From contig JBCAQO010000010.1 in NCBI GenBank assembly GCA_039111635.1, positions 1,550,001 to 1,614,000 of the forward strand: DNA of 64,000 bases, written 5' to 3'. The position numbers were made by a program, and so were the translations under genes. Shown one piece after another: positions 43,126 to 55,675 of the stretch; the first letter of the stretch is position 1, and every line of letters begins with the position of its first letter. The notes below the pieces were generated by a model, which was given only the letters and a program-made list of their open reading frames with translations, was not told where the DNA came from and ran no database searches. Origin of the DNA: Heterobasidion occidentale (Eukaryota; Basidiomycota; Agaricomycetes; Russulales; Bondarzewiaceae).

Positions 43126-46100
43126 ATGCCGTCCATCGAGGCGTCTGTCCTTTGCGGGGCAGTCTCCCCACAACCCTCCAATAAACACCCATGTCTCCCC
43201 ACCGCCGCCTCTCGCATCGCGCAGACCCTCGCGCCCGCCCCGCCCTCGCTCGGCCAGCTCACGCTCGGCGAGATCACGTACGACGTCCCCGCGTCGGCCA
43301 CGCCCTCGCGGCTCCCCCACTTCGTGGGCCCTGACGGCGGCGCGCCGCCGCTCGACGTGCGCGACGCGTTCAACCTCGACAATCTGCACTTTTTGCTGCA
43401 GAAGTACCTCCTCGGGCAGGACGTGTTCTTGCTCTCGCAGCCGGGGCCGTATGCGCGCCGCCTCGCCATGACGTTTTGCAGGTGAGTCCGGCCTGGGCTA
43501 CGTCACTTTTTGATCGGACGTGGGTGCGCGTTGAGCGAGGCGGAGGGGCTGTGGGCTTGCGGTGGGATTTTTTTGAGAGATGGTGCTGATGCTGATGGCG
43601 CATATAGTCTGGTGAATTCGGAGTACGAGTATATTGCGCTGCATCGGGACGTTGGAGAGACGGAGTTGAAGCAGGGCAGGGAAATTAGGGCGGGAGGCAA
43701 TCTAGTATACGTCGATAGCGCCGCGGTGCGGGCCGTCAAACATGGCCGTATCCTGATCATAGAAGGTATAGAGAAGGCCGAGAGAGGCATCATGCCAGTA
43801 CGCGCATCTCGCACGCGTTTCGATTCGCAGAATATGCTGAACGTTTCTATTATTATCACCATCGATAGGTTCTCAACAATCTGCTGGAGAACAGAGAAAT
43901 GTACGTGGTCCAGTTGCGCATGCTCGGACGGTATCACAAAAAAGCTACTTCTGACGTCACTGTGTTGCAGGAACCTGGACGACGGAACGCACATTCTGCA
44001 TCCTCATCGACACGCCCTGTTGGAGGCCTCAGGCTCGAAACACGAAACCGCAGGCAAACTCTTCGTACCGGCGCACAAGAACTTCCGCGTCATCGCGATC
44101 GCCGCCCCAGTCCCTCCCTACACAGGATACCCCCTGGACCCGCCCTTCCGCAGCCGCTTCCAAGCGCGCTTCGTCGACCCCGTCGGCGCCCTCCTCGCAC
44201 TCACCCACCCCGCGCCGTCCGCACCGCTCTCCATCGCATCCATCGCCCTCGCAAACAAGCTCCGCGACCTCATTCTGTCGACGCAGTACGCGAGCGAGGC
44301 GCGCCACGAGCTCGACGCCGTCGCGCGCCCCGCACTGCCCGCGTTCCCGCAGACCGCGCTGCAAAAGCTGAACCGCATCCTGTCCGCGTTCGCGCCCCCG
44401 CCGCAGCTGGCACCGGAGCAGCTGTCGCGGCTGCTGTTGGTGCTGCACCCCGCGCTCGTGTATGCGCCGTTCCAGGCGTGGGCGATGTTGAGCGCGCGCA
44501 CCGAGCAGGCCGGACTGGGCGCGCTCGGAGCCGCCCGCTCGAACCGCGGGGAAGATATCGGAATCCTGGGGTACCGTGCGCGCAGCATCGAGCGCGTGGA
44601 TGGCGACACGGCGCGCGTGGTCTTCGAGAGCGCTGCGCAGACCGTCTCGCTGGAGGTTCCCGCGGGACCGAAGCAACTGCGCCCGTTCCCGTTCGTGGGC
44701 GACCAGGGGTTCTTCGCGACGGAGCGGTTCCTTGGCATATTGACGTGTTTTCTCCAGGCGCATGCTCTGGGCTGGGATATTTCGTACGTCCCGCCTGCGC
44801 TGCCGTCCACCGCCTCGTGCTCGACGTCGCTCCTTGTTAAAATCTTCGGAGAAATTCTGGGGTACGAGACCGAGGCGGTGCATATGTACAAAGAGCTCGG
44901 CGGGAGAGAGCTGTTGATGAGGCGCAAGATTGAAGACGGCGGAGCGACGACATGGGAACCCAGGTATTATATGTCTTCCAAAGCAAATTCCCCCCTTTCT
45001 TTGTTTTGTTAGCATTGACGAGATGATTCTTTGCTTTGTAAAGCCCTCTTGTTGAGGGTGCTTGGGCAGGCCGATTGGTCCACATGTCTGGCCTCGACGT
45101 CATCGGCTTGACCGCTGGCTCGTTGGCTCGCATGACTCAGGACAGAGAGGTCGAACTCTGGGGGTCCACTCGAATTGTATCTTCGGCCTCTGAAGCCGAG
45201 GTGCGTGTCTCATCACACCCTTTCGAGTTGCCATGCATACGCGTTCTTTTTCAACCCGAAACTCACTAGGTTGCCGAGGGAGAACTCTCGACGACTCACC
45301 GCTCGTTCCGCATGATCAGCACGTCCTCCAAATCCTCCGCGCTCCGCGATTGGCTCTCCGACGAGCACGCCAACATGTTCTTGCCCATCCCTGCGCAGCC
45401 GATGGATCACGCCGAGGAGTCCGCCGTCCTCCTGCAGACCGACTGTCCACCGCACCATGTGAAGACACTGCTGTCCTTCGCGGAGAAGTACAGACAGAGC
45501 ATGCCCTCCGAAGACATGCTCAAGAACCGCAAGCTCGGCACGCGCGCACTCGTCAGGATCGCGCGGCGCTTGGCGAGGTTCCCCTGGGACGACGATCTGC
45601 ACGCGTTGATCAGTCGCGCGCTGTTGGCGGAATTTTTACCCACGACGGAGAAGATGAGCTTGGAGAACCTGTTCGAGGAGTGCGAGATCAAGCGCTATAC
45701 GGGTGTGGTGAGTGGCTTTGCTTCATTACTCTGATTTCATTGTAGACATGCAGCTCGAAGTTTCACCCGTCCCCCGTCCCGGAAGAACGTGGCGTTCTAT
45801 TTCCGCCGCCCAGCGACCCACTGCGCAAGGTCGAGTCTACATTTATACATCAGTTCCCTGCTGAGCAGGATCCGGAGGGCGTGGCGTCCTACGTGCCTCA
45901 CATGGACCACTTCTATGACAATAGTCTCCAGTCAGCGCTGATGCGAGACCTTGCTGTGGATTTCGAGCTTCTGGGGGAGCACCTGGTACTTCTCGGAAAC
46001 CAAGTAGGTTTTTCCTCGCTGTTTTGTGCAGTGTCTGCGATGTTGACGGCATCCTTCGTAGGGAGTAGGGAAGAATAAATTGATCGATAGGTCCGCTCGC

Positions 46101-48926
46101 CCATCGTTGACTTTTTATGCCTATCTTCCTAAATGCCTATGCGTACCGCAGATTGTGCCAGGTAAGGCTGCGTGCATGAGACGTCACCGCTCGCATTTAA
46201 CACGCGCCGAATTTATAGCTTCTCCGACGACCCAGAGAATATATCCAGCTTCACCGCGATACCACCGTCAACCAGCTGCTGTTCCAGACATCCCTCGAAG
46301 GCGGTATCATCAAGCACACCGACTCGCCGTTGGTCCGAGCTATGATGCTCGGCCGCGTGATCATCATCGACGAGGCCGACAAGGCGCCGGAGCACGTCGT
46401 CGCCATATTCCGCAGCCTTGCCGGACAAGGCGAGCTGACCCTCCCTGATGGGCGGCGGCTTCGCCGCGTGAGGGAAAGAGACGGCGATATCGAGGTTCAT
46501 CCCAACTTCCGCTTGGTCCTGCTGGCCAACCGGCCAGGATATCGTGCGTATGCGGCATTTTGCGTTCTGACCCGAGAATTGATGTGCGTATTTCGTCGTC
46601 AGCGTTCCTTGGAAATCATTTCTTGCAGGTCCTTGGAGACAATTTCAGTTGGTAAGCTCGCTGGTTGATTGATACCTTTGCTGTACCCGGTTTGATCGTC
46701 TCACGACGGGCCTTCAGCCACTCAATCTCGAATCCGGATCTCGAATCCGAGCGGAGACTGCTTGCGCAGCTTGCCCCAGAACTGGACGAAGATATTCTGA
46801 TTCGCCTAGTCGGCGTATTCGACGACCTCAGAAAGGGATACGACGATGGATCTTTGACATATCCTTACTCGCTACGAGGCCAGTAGCCTTTTTCGCCCTT
46901 GTCACTACGGCGCTACTTATTGACGCGCTGCGAATACAGAGCTGATCGCCATCGTGCGCCACATGCGCACGTACCCGACTGATACTCTAGATCACGCCTT
47001 GCGCAACGTTTTCGACTTCGACGTGCACAAACCAGACGCGATTGACAAACTGGCAGCCATCTTGGAGCACCACGGGTGAGCCCTGACTCTTTTCAAAATC
47101 TATCTGTGTGTCGGATTCTGAAGGATCTCAGGTTGCAGGTCAAGCGCCTTGGGCTGGACGCGGGTCGCGATGCGGTGCAGAAGCGTGTGCTCGATCTGAA
47201 GTTCGAGCCCAAGGGATCGACTGACCTCGACAAACCGAAGTTTGGGAAGGAGGACCCGAATAACAGCCGCACCACGGAGGTAACACCTGGGCCGGAGGGG
47301 TACGTGCATAATGTGTTCGCTGCACTCATCATTGACAAACCTAGACAGTCTGGTGGACGGGATACAGCCGGGATAGGAGGACGCGGTGGATATATGCGCT
47401 TGTTTAAGGGACATGATATCAAGCAGGTAGGCATACTTTGCGGTCATCCCCCCCTCTATCGACGACTCCTTATCTGTGTTCTCGTCAGGTGTCAGATGAA
47501 CTGAAGAAGGATGTCCCGGACGAGATTAGAGAACAAGCCCGAGAGATGGCTCGACAGGAGTTGGCCCGACGACTGGAGGAGCTCAATATGAGTGCCGCGG
47601 AAGCGAAGGGGTACGGCTCACTTTTGACCTCTGTGCAGGCGCACATTGCGCAACTGCACGATTTACTTGAGCGTCAGCCATTTTTTCGCATACATCCTGT
47701 GTGTCGCTAACCCTGTCTTCTGGCACTGGCAGACCTTGCGGCCAAAGAAGAAGAGCGAGTGTGGATAAAGCGGCAAACGGATGGGGAGCTGGATGACAGT
47801 CGCCTGACGGAGGGTTTGACAGGTGAAGCCACGGTATACAAACGAAGAGGAATGGCCAAGCCGGAGTTGGGTCGGCCTCAGATCAAGTCCGTATTTGATT
47901 GTGCATGATCCAATCCCGTTTGATTGATCAAATCCTCCAGGCCAAAGCGTATCCGGTTCTTGTTTGACATTAGCGGCTCCATGTAGGAAGCAATTGCCCT
48001 TTCTCGTCCATCACTAATGTGGGATCCAGGTATCGTTTCCAGTACGACGGCCGTCTGCAGAGGAGCTTGGAGACAGGCAAGCACCCCATCTGATTATCTT
48101 GCATCAGGGTAAATGCTGATAGAGCGGAACAGCGGTGATGCTGATGGAAAGCTTCAACCGGCTGTCAAGGAAGGATAAATACGTATGGGATGTGAGTAGT
48201 TCGGGTTTCCGCTCGACCGCTTATCTGACGTTTTGATGTCAGGTATATGGCCATGTAAGATTTACACCGCTCATTGCCTGAAGAACGCCTTAAGTCGGGC
48301 CTCATACCTTTCTCCTACAGTCAGGAGACTCCGCAGACATCCCACTTGTGCAGATGGGGCAAAGCGTGTCTGAAGTGTCCGAACGTTGGGCTGTCGTCGA
48401 AAAGATGAACCTCGTCACCCAGTACGCCTTCGCCGGAGACTACACAGGCACGTATGAATGTGCCCTCCTCCGCCCGAACTCCGAACTCAATGATCCTTCT
48501 CTGTCAGTTGAAGCCCTCGAGAAGGCGACCACGGAGGTTTCTAAATTTGACGGAGGTCGGCCGCCTTTCCTCGAGCACCCCGTTTCGAGTCGACGTTGAC
48601 AGCTTTCACCTCGCACCCTTTAGACGACCACTTCGTCATCGCCATCTCGGACGCCAACTTCTCCCGATATGGCATTACCGTGGAAGACCTCAAGAGAGCG
48701 ATGAACCGCCACCCAAAGGTCCACACCGCGCTGATCTGCATCGGCGAGGGGGCTGAAGCGTCCTGGTGCGTGCATGCCCACAGGTTTCTCCGGTGCCGCT
48801 GCTGACATCGAACATCCTCGTATCAGGATTCCGAAGAATTTTCCGGGACGGGGGTTCAGGGTGGCCAATACGTCCGACATCCCGAAGGTCCTACGCAGTA
48901 TCCTTTCTTCAATGATCGACCGATGA
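43126..48926 (+). CDS. VWA8: VWA8-like dynein-related AAA+ ATPase with von Willebrand A domain
   Basis: Very large multi-exon gene matching von Willebrand factor A domain-containing protein 8, a mitochondrial midasin/dynein-related AAA+ protein. The first AAA module has a degenerate P-loop LSQPGPYARRLAM and is followed by EYIALHRDVGETELKQGREI, ILIIEGIEKAERG and VLNNLLENRE. PLDPPFRSRFQARFVDP and a second module follow. GNQGVGKNKLIDR is a genuine Walker A and GRVIIIDEADKAPEHV is Walker B. Further landmarks are LVLLANRPGY, YPYSLREL and an arginine-rich linker. The C-terminal VWA domain has the MIDAS core IRFLFDISGSM (DxSxS), then YVWDVYGHSGDSADIPLV and HFVIAISDANFSRYGI. The stop is at 48924-48926. 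The starting ATG precedes a basic, Ser/Pro-rich segment that could be a mitochondrial targeting peptide, but it was not tested. Spliced length is about 1,600-1,700 residues. Confidence 0.92.
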
Positions 48927-49250
48927 TCTTGTGTATTCGAGTTACTGACAAATGAAGCTACATTCAAACACCACAGTCTCCGAGAACAATATGCAGCTGA
49001 CGGCGTTCGTCATCGAGATGGTCGTCTGTAATTGTGCCGACGTCGATCTAATCATGATCGCATCTCACTCACAGCAGTCTAAAAGGTTAGACGGCATTTG
49101 TCGGCATCAATATTCAGCGTTAGATCCGCGGGGACTGATTTCAATGACGGTCGATGAGGAAGGGTGTCTGCGGTCCGGCGGCAGCGGACCTGATAACGAT
49201 ACCAGCGACTTCGTTGTTTTGAGTGTGAACCCGACAAGTGTCCGACAACA
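48927..49250. other. Convergent intergenic region
   Basis: 324 bp between the stop codons of the VWA8-like gene (+) and the acidic small protein (-). No gene-like frame was recognised. Confidence 0.5.
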
Positions 49251-49777
49251 CTAACACGAGACGTCGGCGAGCTCGTCGGTAGGCAACAAGAACGGCCATC
49301 CGTATTCTCCACCTTCGAAGTCGTTCGAATGATTCATGCCATGTTCAGCGATGCCTTTTTCTGGCGGTGCGTAGAATGGGGTCGACACGGGGTCAACAGG
49401 GACATGGCAGGACTGGTGCCGGAGCGTTCGTCTTTCTTGCTCACTAGGTAAGCGTGTTGGGCCGTAATCCAAGTATGGTGTTATACGGTCGACCACCCTG
49501 CGGCCGACCAACTCTTCCTCTTCTTCCTCTTCCTCATCGTCGTCATATGAGCCCGAGTCATCCGTCCGTCTCTTTGCCGTCGAAGTCGCTAAAGTCGCCG
49601 TCCCAGCCCATCCCTGCAATGCATTGCGTCTCGCAAGGGCTCTCGTAAAGGCTCTCGTACTACGGTCGGCTTGCGACGAATGTGCTGTGAATTCGACCCT
49701 GCATAGTCTTCATCCCCGCGCCTCTCGCTGGCATTGAGCATCTTCCGCTCCGGAAGCGTCGTCGGCCTGCAGGACAT
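49251..49777 (-). CDS. Small acidic hypothetical protein
   Basis: Two exons, complement(49251..49613, 49664..49777), join across an exactly 50-nt GT-AG intron (donor GTAGTA, acceptor TTGCAG) to give 158 residues. The frame is continuous over the join. Residues about 54-66 form an Asp/Glu run (DDDEEEEEEEEL). The following part, DRITPYLDYGPTRLPSEQER and GGEYGWPFLLPTDELAD, is aromatic- and Pro-containing and looks structured. No family is recognised. An upstream in-frame start is excluded by a stop in the short frame from 49843. The composition hints at a nuclear or histone-interacting acidic protein, but that is only a guess. Confidence 0.5.
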
Positions 49778-50505
49778 GAACGAACCCTGCTCGCTCGCGC
49801 GTCAATGACTTGTTGGATTCGAAGTCATACTAGTTTTGGCCATGGTAGAGTTGTTGAGCAAAAGTTTAGAGGCAGTCTGTATCATAGTGTGATATCATCG
49901 AAGAACCTGAATGAAAGCGTGGGAACCTATGAAAACACATGCGTTCGCTTGCGCTATTCGGGGTCTATGCGGCATAATGAAATGGATCTTGATCAGGAAC
50001 AGCCCATCGGATTAGTCACCGCAGCGCATCTGGAGGGATCTGGTGTATTGACCGATTGAAGGCCGGCTGTCGAAGACTCGAACGAGGACGCTCAGAGCTA
50101 ATCAGCTTTTCTCAGCACCATTGGCGATAGATCTGTTGGTGATGCGGTCGGAGGAGGGGACTGGGACTGAGATGGACCGATTGGAAGTGCGGAACAGAAA
50201 CGAGCTGGCGACTGGTTTCCATGTCGCGAGGACCTGGATACGGCTTGCGGGCGGTGGTGATGAAGCACGAAATCGAACCCCGGCGGACGAGCGCGAGCGT
50301 CTCTTTCTGTTTTCTTCCTTCTCCTTCGTGTTTTTCCCAGTCGCCGGACCGCCCCTCATACGTCGCAGCCAGCCTGCGTCCGTTCTTTGAACCTCTGTCC
50401 CTCCTTTTCTTCGTCTTGCATCGCTGGCACTGGCAGGACCCAGTCCTTGAAATGCCCCTTGGATTCTTCGGCCGCCGCACTGTATTTTGTTGAGCTACAC
50501 GGTTC
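49778..50505. other. Divergent intergenic region
   Basis: Shared upstream DNA of the small acidic protein (-) and the membrane protein (+). It is CT-rich on the plus strand at 50290-50420, as expected for a leader or promoter. Open frames on the minus strand here are low-complexity shadows. Confidence 0.5.
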
Positions 50506-53498
50506 ATGAGCGCCGTCTGTCTCTCACTTGTTCCCATCCTTCGTTGCATCGCGCTCTCCAGACTCGAGACAGGCCTCCTTCTGATCCCTCCGGCCCTCGA
50601 GGTCGTGTTCTCGCTGGGCTTGGTGTTTGCAGGATGGGGTGCGGGCAGGTGAGTGTATTACTTCTGTCGTCGGTGTGCTGCGGAGGGCTTTGGAGGGCGG
50701 GCTGCATGTCTGACTCTGACGAGGGCTGCTCGCGCCTCGGAGGCACATCAGACCAACGTTCCGAAAGCGGACGTTGTGTCGACGCACGCCGATCTCGCAG
50801 CCGACATGTCTCGGACGATGTGTCTGATGAGCCGATCACAGGCGACGGTTCCTTTTGGCGGCGGAGGGCCCGATCTACTTCCTCCTCTGTCTCCTGGACC
50901 TCCTGTCCCATCTCATCCCCGGGCTCGCCGAGTCCCTCGATGCCTTTAGAGCACTTGACATTCTCATCGGTGTGTCGTCTTCCGTACACCCCTTGACTCC
51001 TCTGATCGCGTGACCACTCAGCGGCTGCCTCCTTTCTCCCCATTCTCCTCTACACTTCCTTTCTTTATACCTTCAAGCGCGCCGAGTTCTTCCCCAGCTT
51101 TCCTCGACGCTTTCGCACCTTCGCCATTCTCTTCTCCCTCGTAATCATCCCATTCATCATCGCCACCAACGAAATCGGCTCCTTCATTGGCAACACATAT
51201 CGTGAGCTCTCACGCTATCCACACATTCTTATCACAGTCTGTTATTGACATGTAACAGGGCTCGTCAGCTTTCCGGGGTCGTCAAAGGCCCAGCCCGCCA
51301 TCGGCTCTAATGACTCTACCATTCAATTCGTTCGCGTCTTCTTCAACAGCCTCTCTCTCGCTCTCATGACAGTATACCAAGTCGCCACGTTTGCTGTAGC
51401 ATTCGTCCGCCTCGCCCGCGCCTTCCTCGGCCAACGAACCATCGAAGCCTCCTCGGGTGCCTCGCAGGTGTCCTACCTCTTCCGCGGAACAGGCTGGATC
51501 GCTGCCGGCGTAAAGCTCGGGGCGATCGAGAGTGTCATCGGCTTTGCACAGGGCAACTTTGGCGTTTTCTTCTTGCGCCGGCTACTCAGGATGCTCGGCA
51601 GGGCGTGTCTCATTATCGGTGTGGTCCGAGGGCAAGTCTTTCCCGCACCGCCTAGTCACCGTACGTGTTGACTCTATTTTTATAGACCGGATACGCTGGA
51701 AAATTTCCAAATGCTCGACGCGGAACTGCGGGGCGGACGAGAGAAACATCGCTCGACGCGGTTCATCACGATATCGGGACCCGTGGTGACGGGCGACACC
51801 CGCCAACGCAACTCGCGCACGTCCACGAACCCTTCGTCTTTCCAGCCTATCGCGACTTTCTCCACGTTTGGGCTCAAGCAGCCTTTCAACCCCATGACAC
51901 CCTCCTCGCTTGGCGCGCGCTTCCCCCTCGACAACGCACCGCCATTGCCTACAATTATTCCCAATGCATCCGCGGCTTTTGCGCGCCCACGGCCGCATCC
52001 GCTCACGCTGATGCCGCAGGGACAGCGTGTCACAGTTTTCCAGCGGCACAACCGCGCACCGACGCTCATCCTCCGTCTTTCCGACACCGACCTCCCCTCG
52101 CCCTCGACGATCATGGGCCACACGGCTCTGGAGCTCGAACGAGAGGACCCCAAGTCCCCGCCGATGTCCGTCGGGTCCAGCATGGACACCAAGGTCTCGC
52201 CCATCGCCAAGTCCGTCGCCAGCGCGCCCCTCCCGCTCCTCGCGCGCCGCATCTCCGCCGCCCGCGGGTCCGGGTACGGCCCCGTCTTCCCCGCGTCGTC
52301 CGTAACGCGCAACTGGAGCACGAGCACGGCGGACGCGGCGCGCGCCCGCGCGCGCCCCTCGGGGCAGGAGCTCCCGCGATACATGCGCAGCAACGCGTAT
52401 GCGGGGCGCGCGCGCGTCATGTCCGCGAGCAGCCTCGCGTCCGACTCGCTCGACGTCGTGCAGGACCTGTCCTCGCGCTTCTCGAGCATCCCGCCGCGCG
52501 TCACGACCCGCGCGCCGCCGCGCTACGACGGCGCCGGGTACAGCTACGGCTACGGCTACGACAACACATACGGCAGCGTCCCAGAGGAGCGCGGCCTCGA
52601 GCGCGACAACAGCGGGAAGAGCACGGGCTCGGTCTCGCGCGGGACTGGCTCCGCTAAACGCAAGCCTCCCCCAGCCATCCGCGCATCCATGCTGCCGCCG
52701 CTAGAGGCGCCGCCGCCGCGCGCAGTGGCAGGCCTCGAAGCCACCGTGTACCCGATCTCGCCCCCGGACACCCTCTTCGGGAGCGAATTCGCGCCGTACC
52801 GCGGCCCGGCCGAGTTTGACCGCAATCCGCGCGCCTCCGCGGCGCTGACGCTGCCGGAGAGCATCCACTCCGGGCAGTGGATGTCCCCGGGGGGCTCCGC
52901 GGGGCCCGTCTCCCCGCCCGACGTCGAGGCGTACCGGCGCGGGCCGCCCACCGCCCCCACGCCCATCACCGCGAGCGACCGCGCGCCGACGAGCGCGGGC
53001 GCGACGGAGATGGAGATCCCGTGGCTCATCAACACGGAGCTCGCGGACGAGACGGAGACCGCGTGGCGCAACTCGCTGTCCGTGCCCTACTCGGCCGTCG
53101 CGCCGTCGAGCATCGCGTCGCCGCCCGGCGAGTCCGCGCTCGGCGCGCTCGCGCCCCCGCGCACGCGGATCAAGAGCATCGGGCGCGCGCCGCGGCGGCG
53201 CACGCCGACGCCGACAAGCGTGTCGTTCTCGCGGGACAGCGTCGCGCCGACGGTGGAGGAGCTCCCCGTGGACGCGGTCGAGCGCGCGAGCCGGCGCGCG
53301 TCGGCGGCAACGGCGCGGTCCGGCAAGTCGGGCAAGTCGTCTAGGTCGGGGAGGTCGGTGCTGGTGAAGAGCAGGACGGGCTCCGACGCGGCGCGCGCGC
53401 CTGCCGGGGCGACGCTGACGAGGCAGGATTCTGGGGTGCTCGGGAAAGAGGATCAGGAGTACGTGCGGAGGAGCTTTATCGAAGCGGACGGGCGGTGA
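50506..53498 (+). CDS. Multi-pass membrane protein with long disordered C-terminal tail
   Basis: The ATG at 50506 opens a membrane protein of a basidiomycete family. Helices are LLIPPALEVVFSLGLVFAGW, GPIYFLLCLLDLLSHLIPGL, FLPILLYTSFLYTF, TFAILFSLVIIPFIIATNEI, FFNSLSLALMTVYQVATFAV with AFVRLA, and a C-terminal amphipathic helix with RRLLRMLGRACLIIGVVRG. After the last intron one long exon (from about 51686) encodes about 600 residues, nearly all disordered, rich in Ala, Arg, Pro, Ser and Thr, and very GC-rich. It contains a GYSYGYGYDNTYG patch and Ser-Gly-Lys repeats near the end. The tail probably lies in the cytosol. No transporter or receptor motif is evident. Exon 2 (ending about 50968) is assigned from its hydrophobic frame. 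Confidence 0.72.
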
Positions 53499-53832
53499 CG
53501 GCGTGAGGGGTTTTTTTCGTTTTCTTTCGCGGGTCCGGGACATTTTTTGATTCTTTTTCGCATCGAATTAAGTTGATCTTGTTTTTCTGCTTGCGTTACA
53601 CGGAAGGCCAGCGATGGCCGACTGGACGGTGCCATTGTGTTTTTATGTAACTTTTATTATCCATTTTATATACAGCCCTCTGTTTGTCGGTACACTATCC
53701 ACGGGTGAATAGACCGTTACGCGTCTTACTATCGTCACGCCGGAAGCTTGCATATAACGTAGTCCGAATAAAATACGTATGTATAGTAAGTACAGAGGTC
53801 AAAGACGAAGAGAGGAACACGACAACGCAAGA
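53499..53832. other. Convergent intergenic region
   Basis: 333 bp between the stop codons of the membrane protein (+) and VPS26 (-). T-rich on the plus strand just after 53510, consistent with a 3' end. No gene recognised. Confidence 0.5.
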
Positions 53833-55073
53833 TCAATTCTGGGCACACAAGTGGCTGATGAGCGAGATGAACAATGGACAGTCAGTGGAATCGCGGACCT
53901 CTGGTATCCTGAAGATGGTAATTTCCTGCTGTTTGAAGTAGCGTCGGTTCTCCTCGTCGACGAGGACGAGGTTCAAATAGTACCGCGTGCTGAACTTCTT
54001 GTTGACATCACGGAACGTCGGCGTGAGGTCGAATCCGCCGAGGAACAACCGGATCGGAATCGTTTCTCCTGTGGAATGATACATATTAGGATGTCCTGGG
54101 GAATTTTTGCAGAAGGGACACACCTCGCACGGGTGCGCCGTCCATGATCTCGAATTTGGTGATGGTCTCGCTCTCGTTATATTGATTCGGTGGTGAGCCC
54201 GTCGTCTCCCTCCGTATGATCGACAGCTCCATGTGCTTAATCTTTATGCGGACGAGCAGGAAGTATATCTTGCCGACGATGACGTCCTTCAAGTGATACC
54301 TGCACTACCAAAGATCAGCACAGCAAAAAGAAGGCAGTGCAGGTACGCGCTTGGATTTATTGTACTCGAACTCGATGTGCAGGCAGTCTTCGATCCCGAC
54401 CTCCATTTTGATGGAATTGTTACTATCTGGAGGCATGCGGAAGGAATGGACCCATATGTCCTTGTCTTTCGTGACGTCGGCCATCCTCCGCGATATTGTG
54501 ACCCGCACAAAGTACCTGCACACCAAACGCCCCGGTGGTCAGCGACAGACTCTGAGCCGGGGAGAGATGCATGACGCACCGCAGCTTGACGTTGATGCCC
54601 TGGTAGCTCTCATACTGCTTCTCGACGTTCTTGAACAAAAAGTCGAACGTCTGTGCTTGGCGCAGTTCGCCCGGCGCCGCGAGCTCCTGCGAAAGCGAAA
54701 GAAACTCCTGGTGATGGCCCCGATCATAGAACAGCTCTGCCCGTCGTCAATCAGCGCCCACGACGCTCGCCCCAGCCGACGGCTTCGCGGCTCACCGATA
54801 TTCCCCACAAACTCGACCTTTATCCCGTCGTGCACTATCTTCTTGCCGTCGCGCACCCTGACTGTGACCTGGGGCGGGAAGCGGACATCGGGCTGTGCAC
54901 GATCGAGACGGGGCAGGGAGACGCACCTGGCCGGCGACGGCATCTCCGTCGTAGTACACAGGGCACGAGACGATGCGGTCCTTCTCGCCCTTGACGTCCA
55001 CTTTCTTTCGGATATCCTCCCCCTCCAGTCTCACGTCGACGTCCACCGGTGACGCGAAGAAGTAAGTCGCCAT
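53833..55073 (-). CDS. VPS26: Retromer subunit VPS26
   Basis: Arrestin-fold subunit of the retromer core (VPS26-VPS29-VPS35), which returns cargo from endosomes to the Golgi or plasma membrane. Exons read in order: FFASPVDVDVRLEGEDIRKK, GEKDRIVSCPVYYDGDAVAG, VTVRVRDGKKIVHDGIKVEF with VGNI, ELFYDRGHHQEFLSLSQELA, FLFKNVEKQYESYQGINVKL, YFVRVTISRRMADVTKDKDI, VGIEDCLHIEFEYNKSK, YHLKDVIVGKIYFLLVRIKI with KHMELSIIRRE, ETITKFEIMDGAPVRGETIP, IRLFLGGFDLTPTFRDVNKK and FSTRYYLNLVLVDEENRRYF with KQQEITIFR. This follows the whole family at its usual length. The start at 55073 gives a short N-terminus as in homologues. Introns are short, and the frame is intact. Confidence 0.95.
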
Positions 55074-55675
55074 GTCGTTGCGCAGTGTGTGAGGGCGATT
55101 TGCTTGCTTTCCTGTCGAATAGGGAGATGGTTGGTTACTGATACAACGCAAGGTTATTTACGACGGAAAGACTACGGTGGATGCGAGTAGTAGAGGCCCA
55201 CGCAGACGCGCTCAGCGGAGTTTCCGACGCGGTTGCAGCGCTGTGCCTGGCTGCAAGTACGGTGACCCGGGGCCTACCTGCCAGCTAATTATCACTTCAG
55301 AGCCCCCGAGGACACCGGCCGATCTCTTGAGCAGTTTTGTGTTGAATTTTGTCGAGGCCCACTAGACACAAGATGAGGAGCCATGGTCTATGCTCGTGCG
55401 CTTGAGAACACGATGACAATATAATTCCCGTGACTGTAATCGAAGGAGCTGTTTCTAAAAACCGTCAATGCCACGCTCATTTTTATTTTTACAACAGCGA
55501 TGAAGCCGCTGAGTATGGGTGGAAGGAGTGTGTATGCACAGACAACTCAGAGGCGGGCTCAATTACGAGGTGACAATCCTACAATCAAGACGACTCCGCT
55601 GATCCAGTCCAATGCTGTCTCTGCGAGTTGTGGGCGCTCGCACATATACCAACACGGTTCAAACCCTATCATACT
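55074..55675. other. Intergenic region, no gene called
   Basis: Promoter of VPS26 and 3' flank of the next minus-strand gene. Frames at 55177-55365 and 55500-55838 (+) lack motifs. Nothing else was recognised. Confidence 0.45.

Noticed and set aside
50504..51043. Minus-strand open frame of 179 codons
   Set aside because: It is antisense to the hydrophobic exons of the membrane protein and low in complexity, with no motif.
52701..53543. Minus-strand open frame of 280 codons, Arg-rich
   Set aside because: It is a by-product of the GC-rich disordered-tail exon on the other strand.
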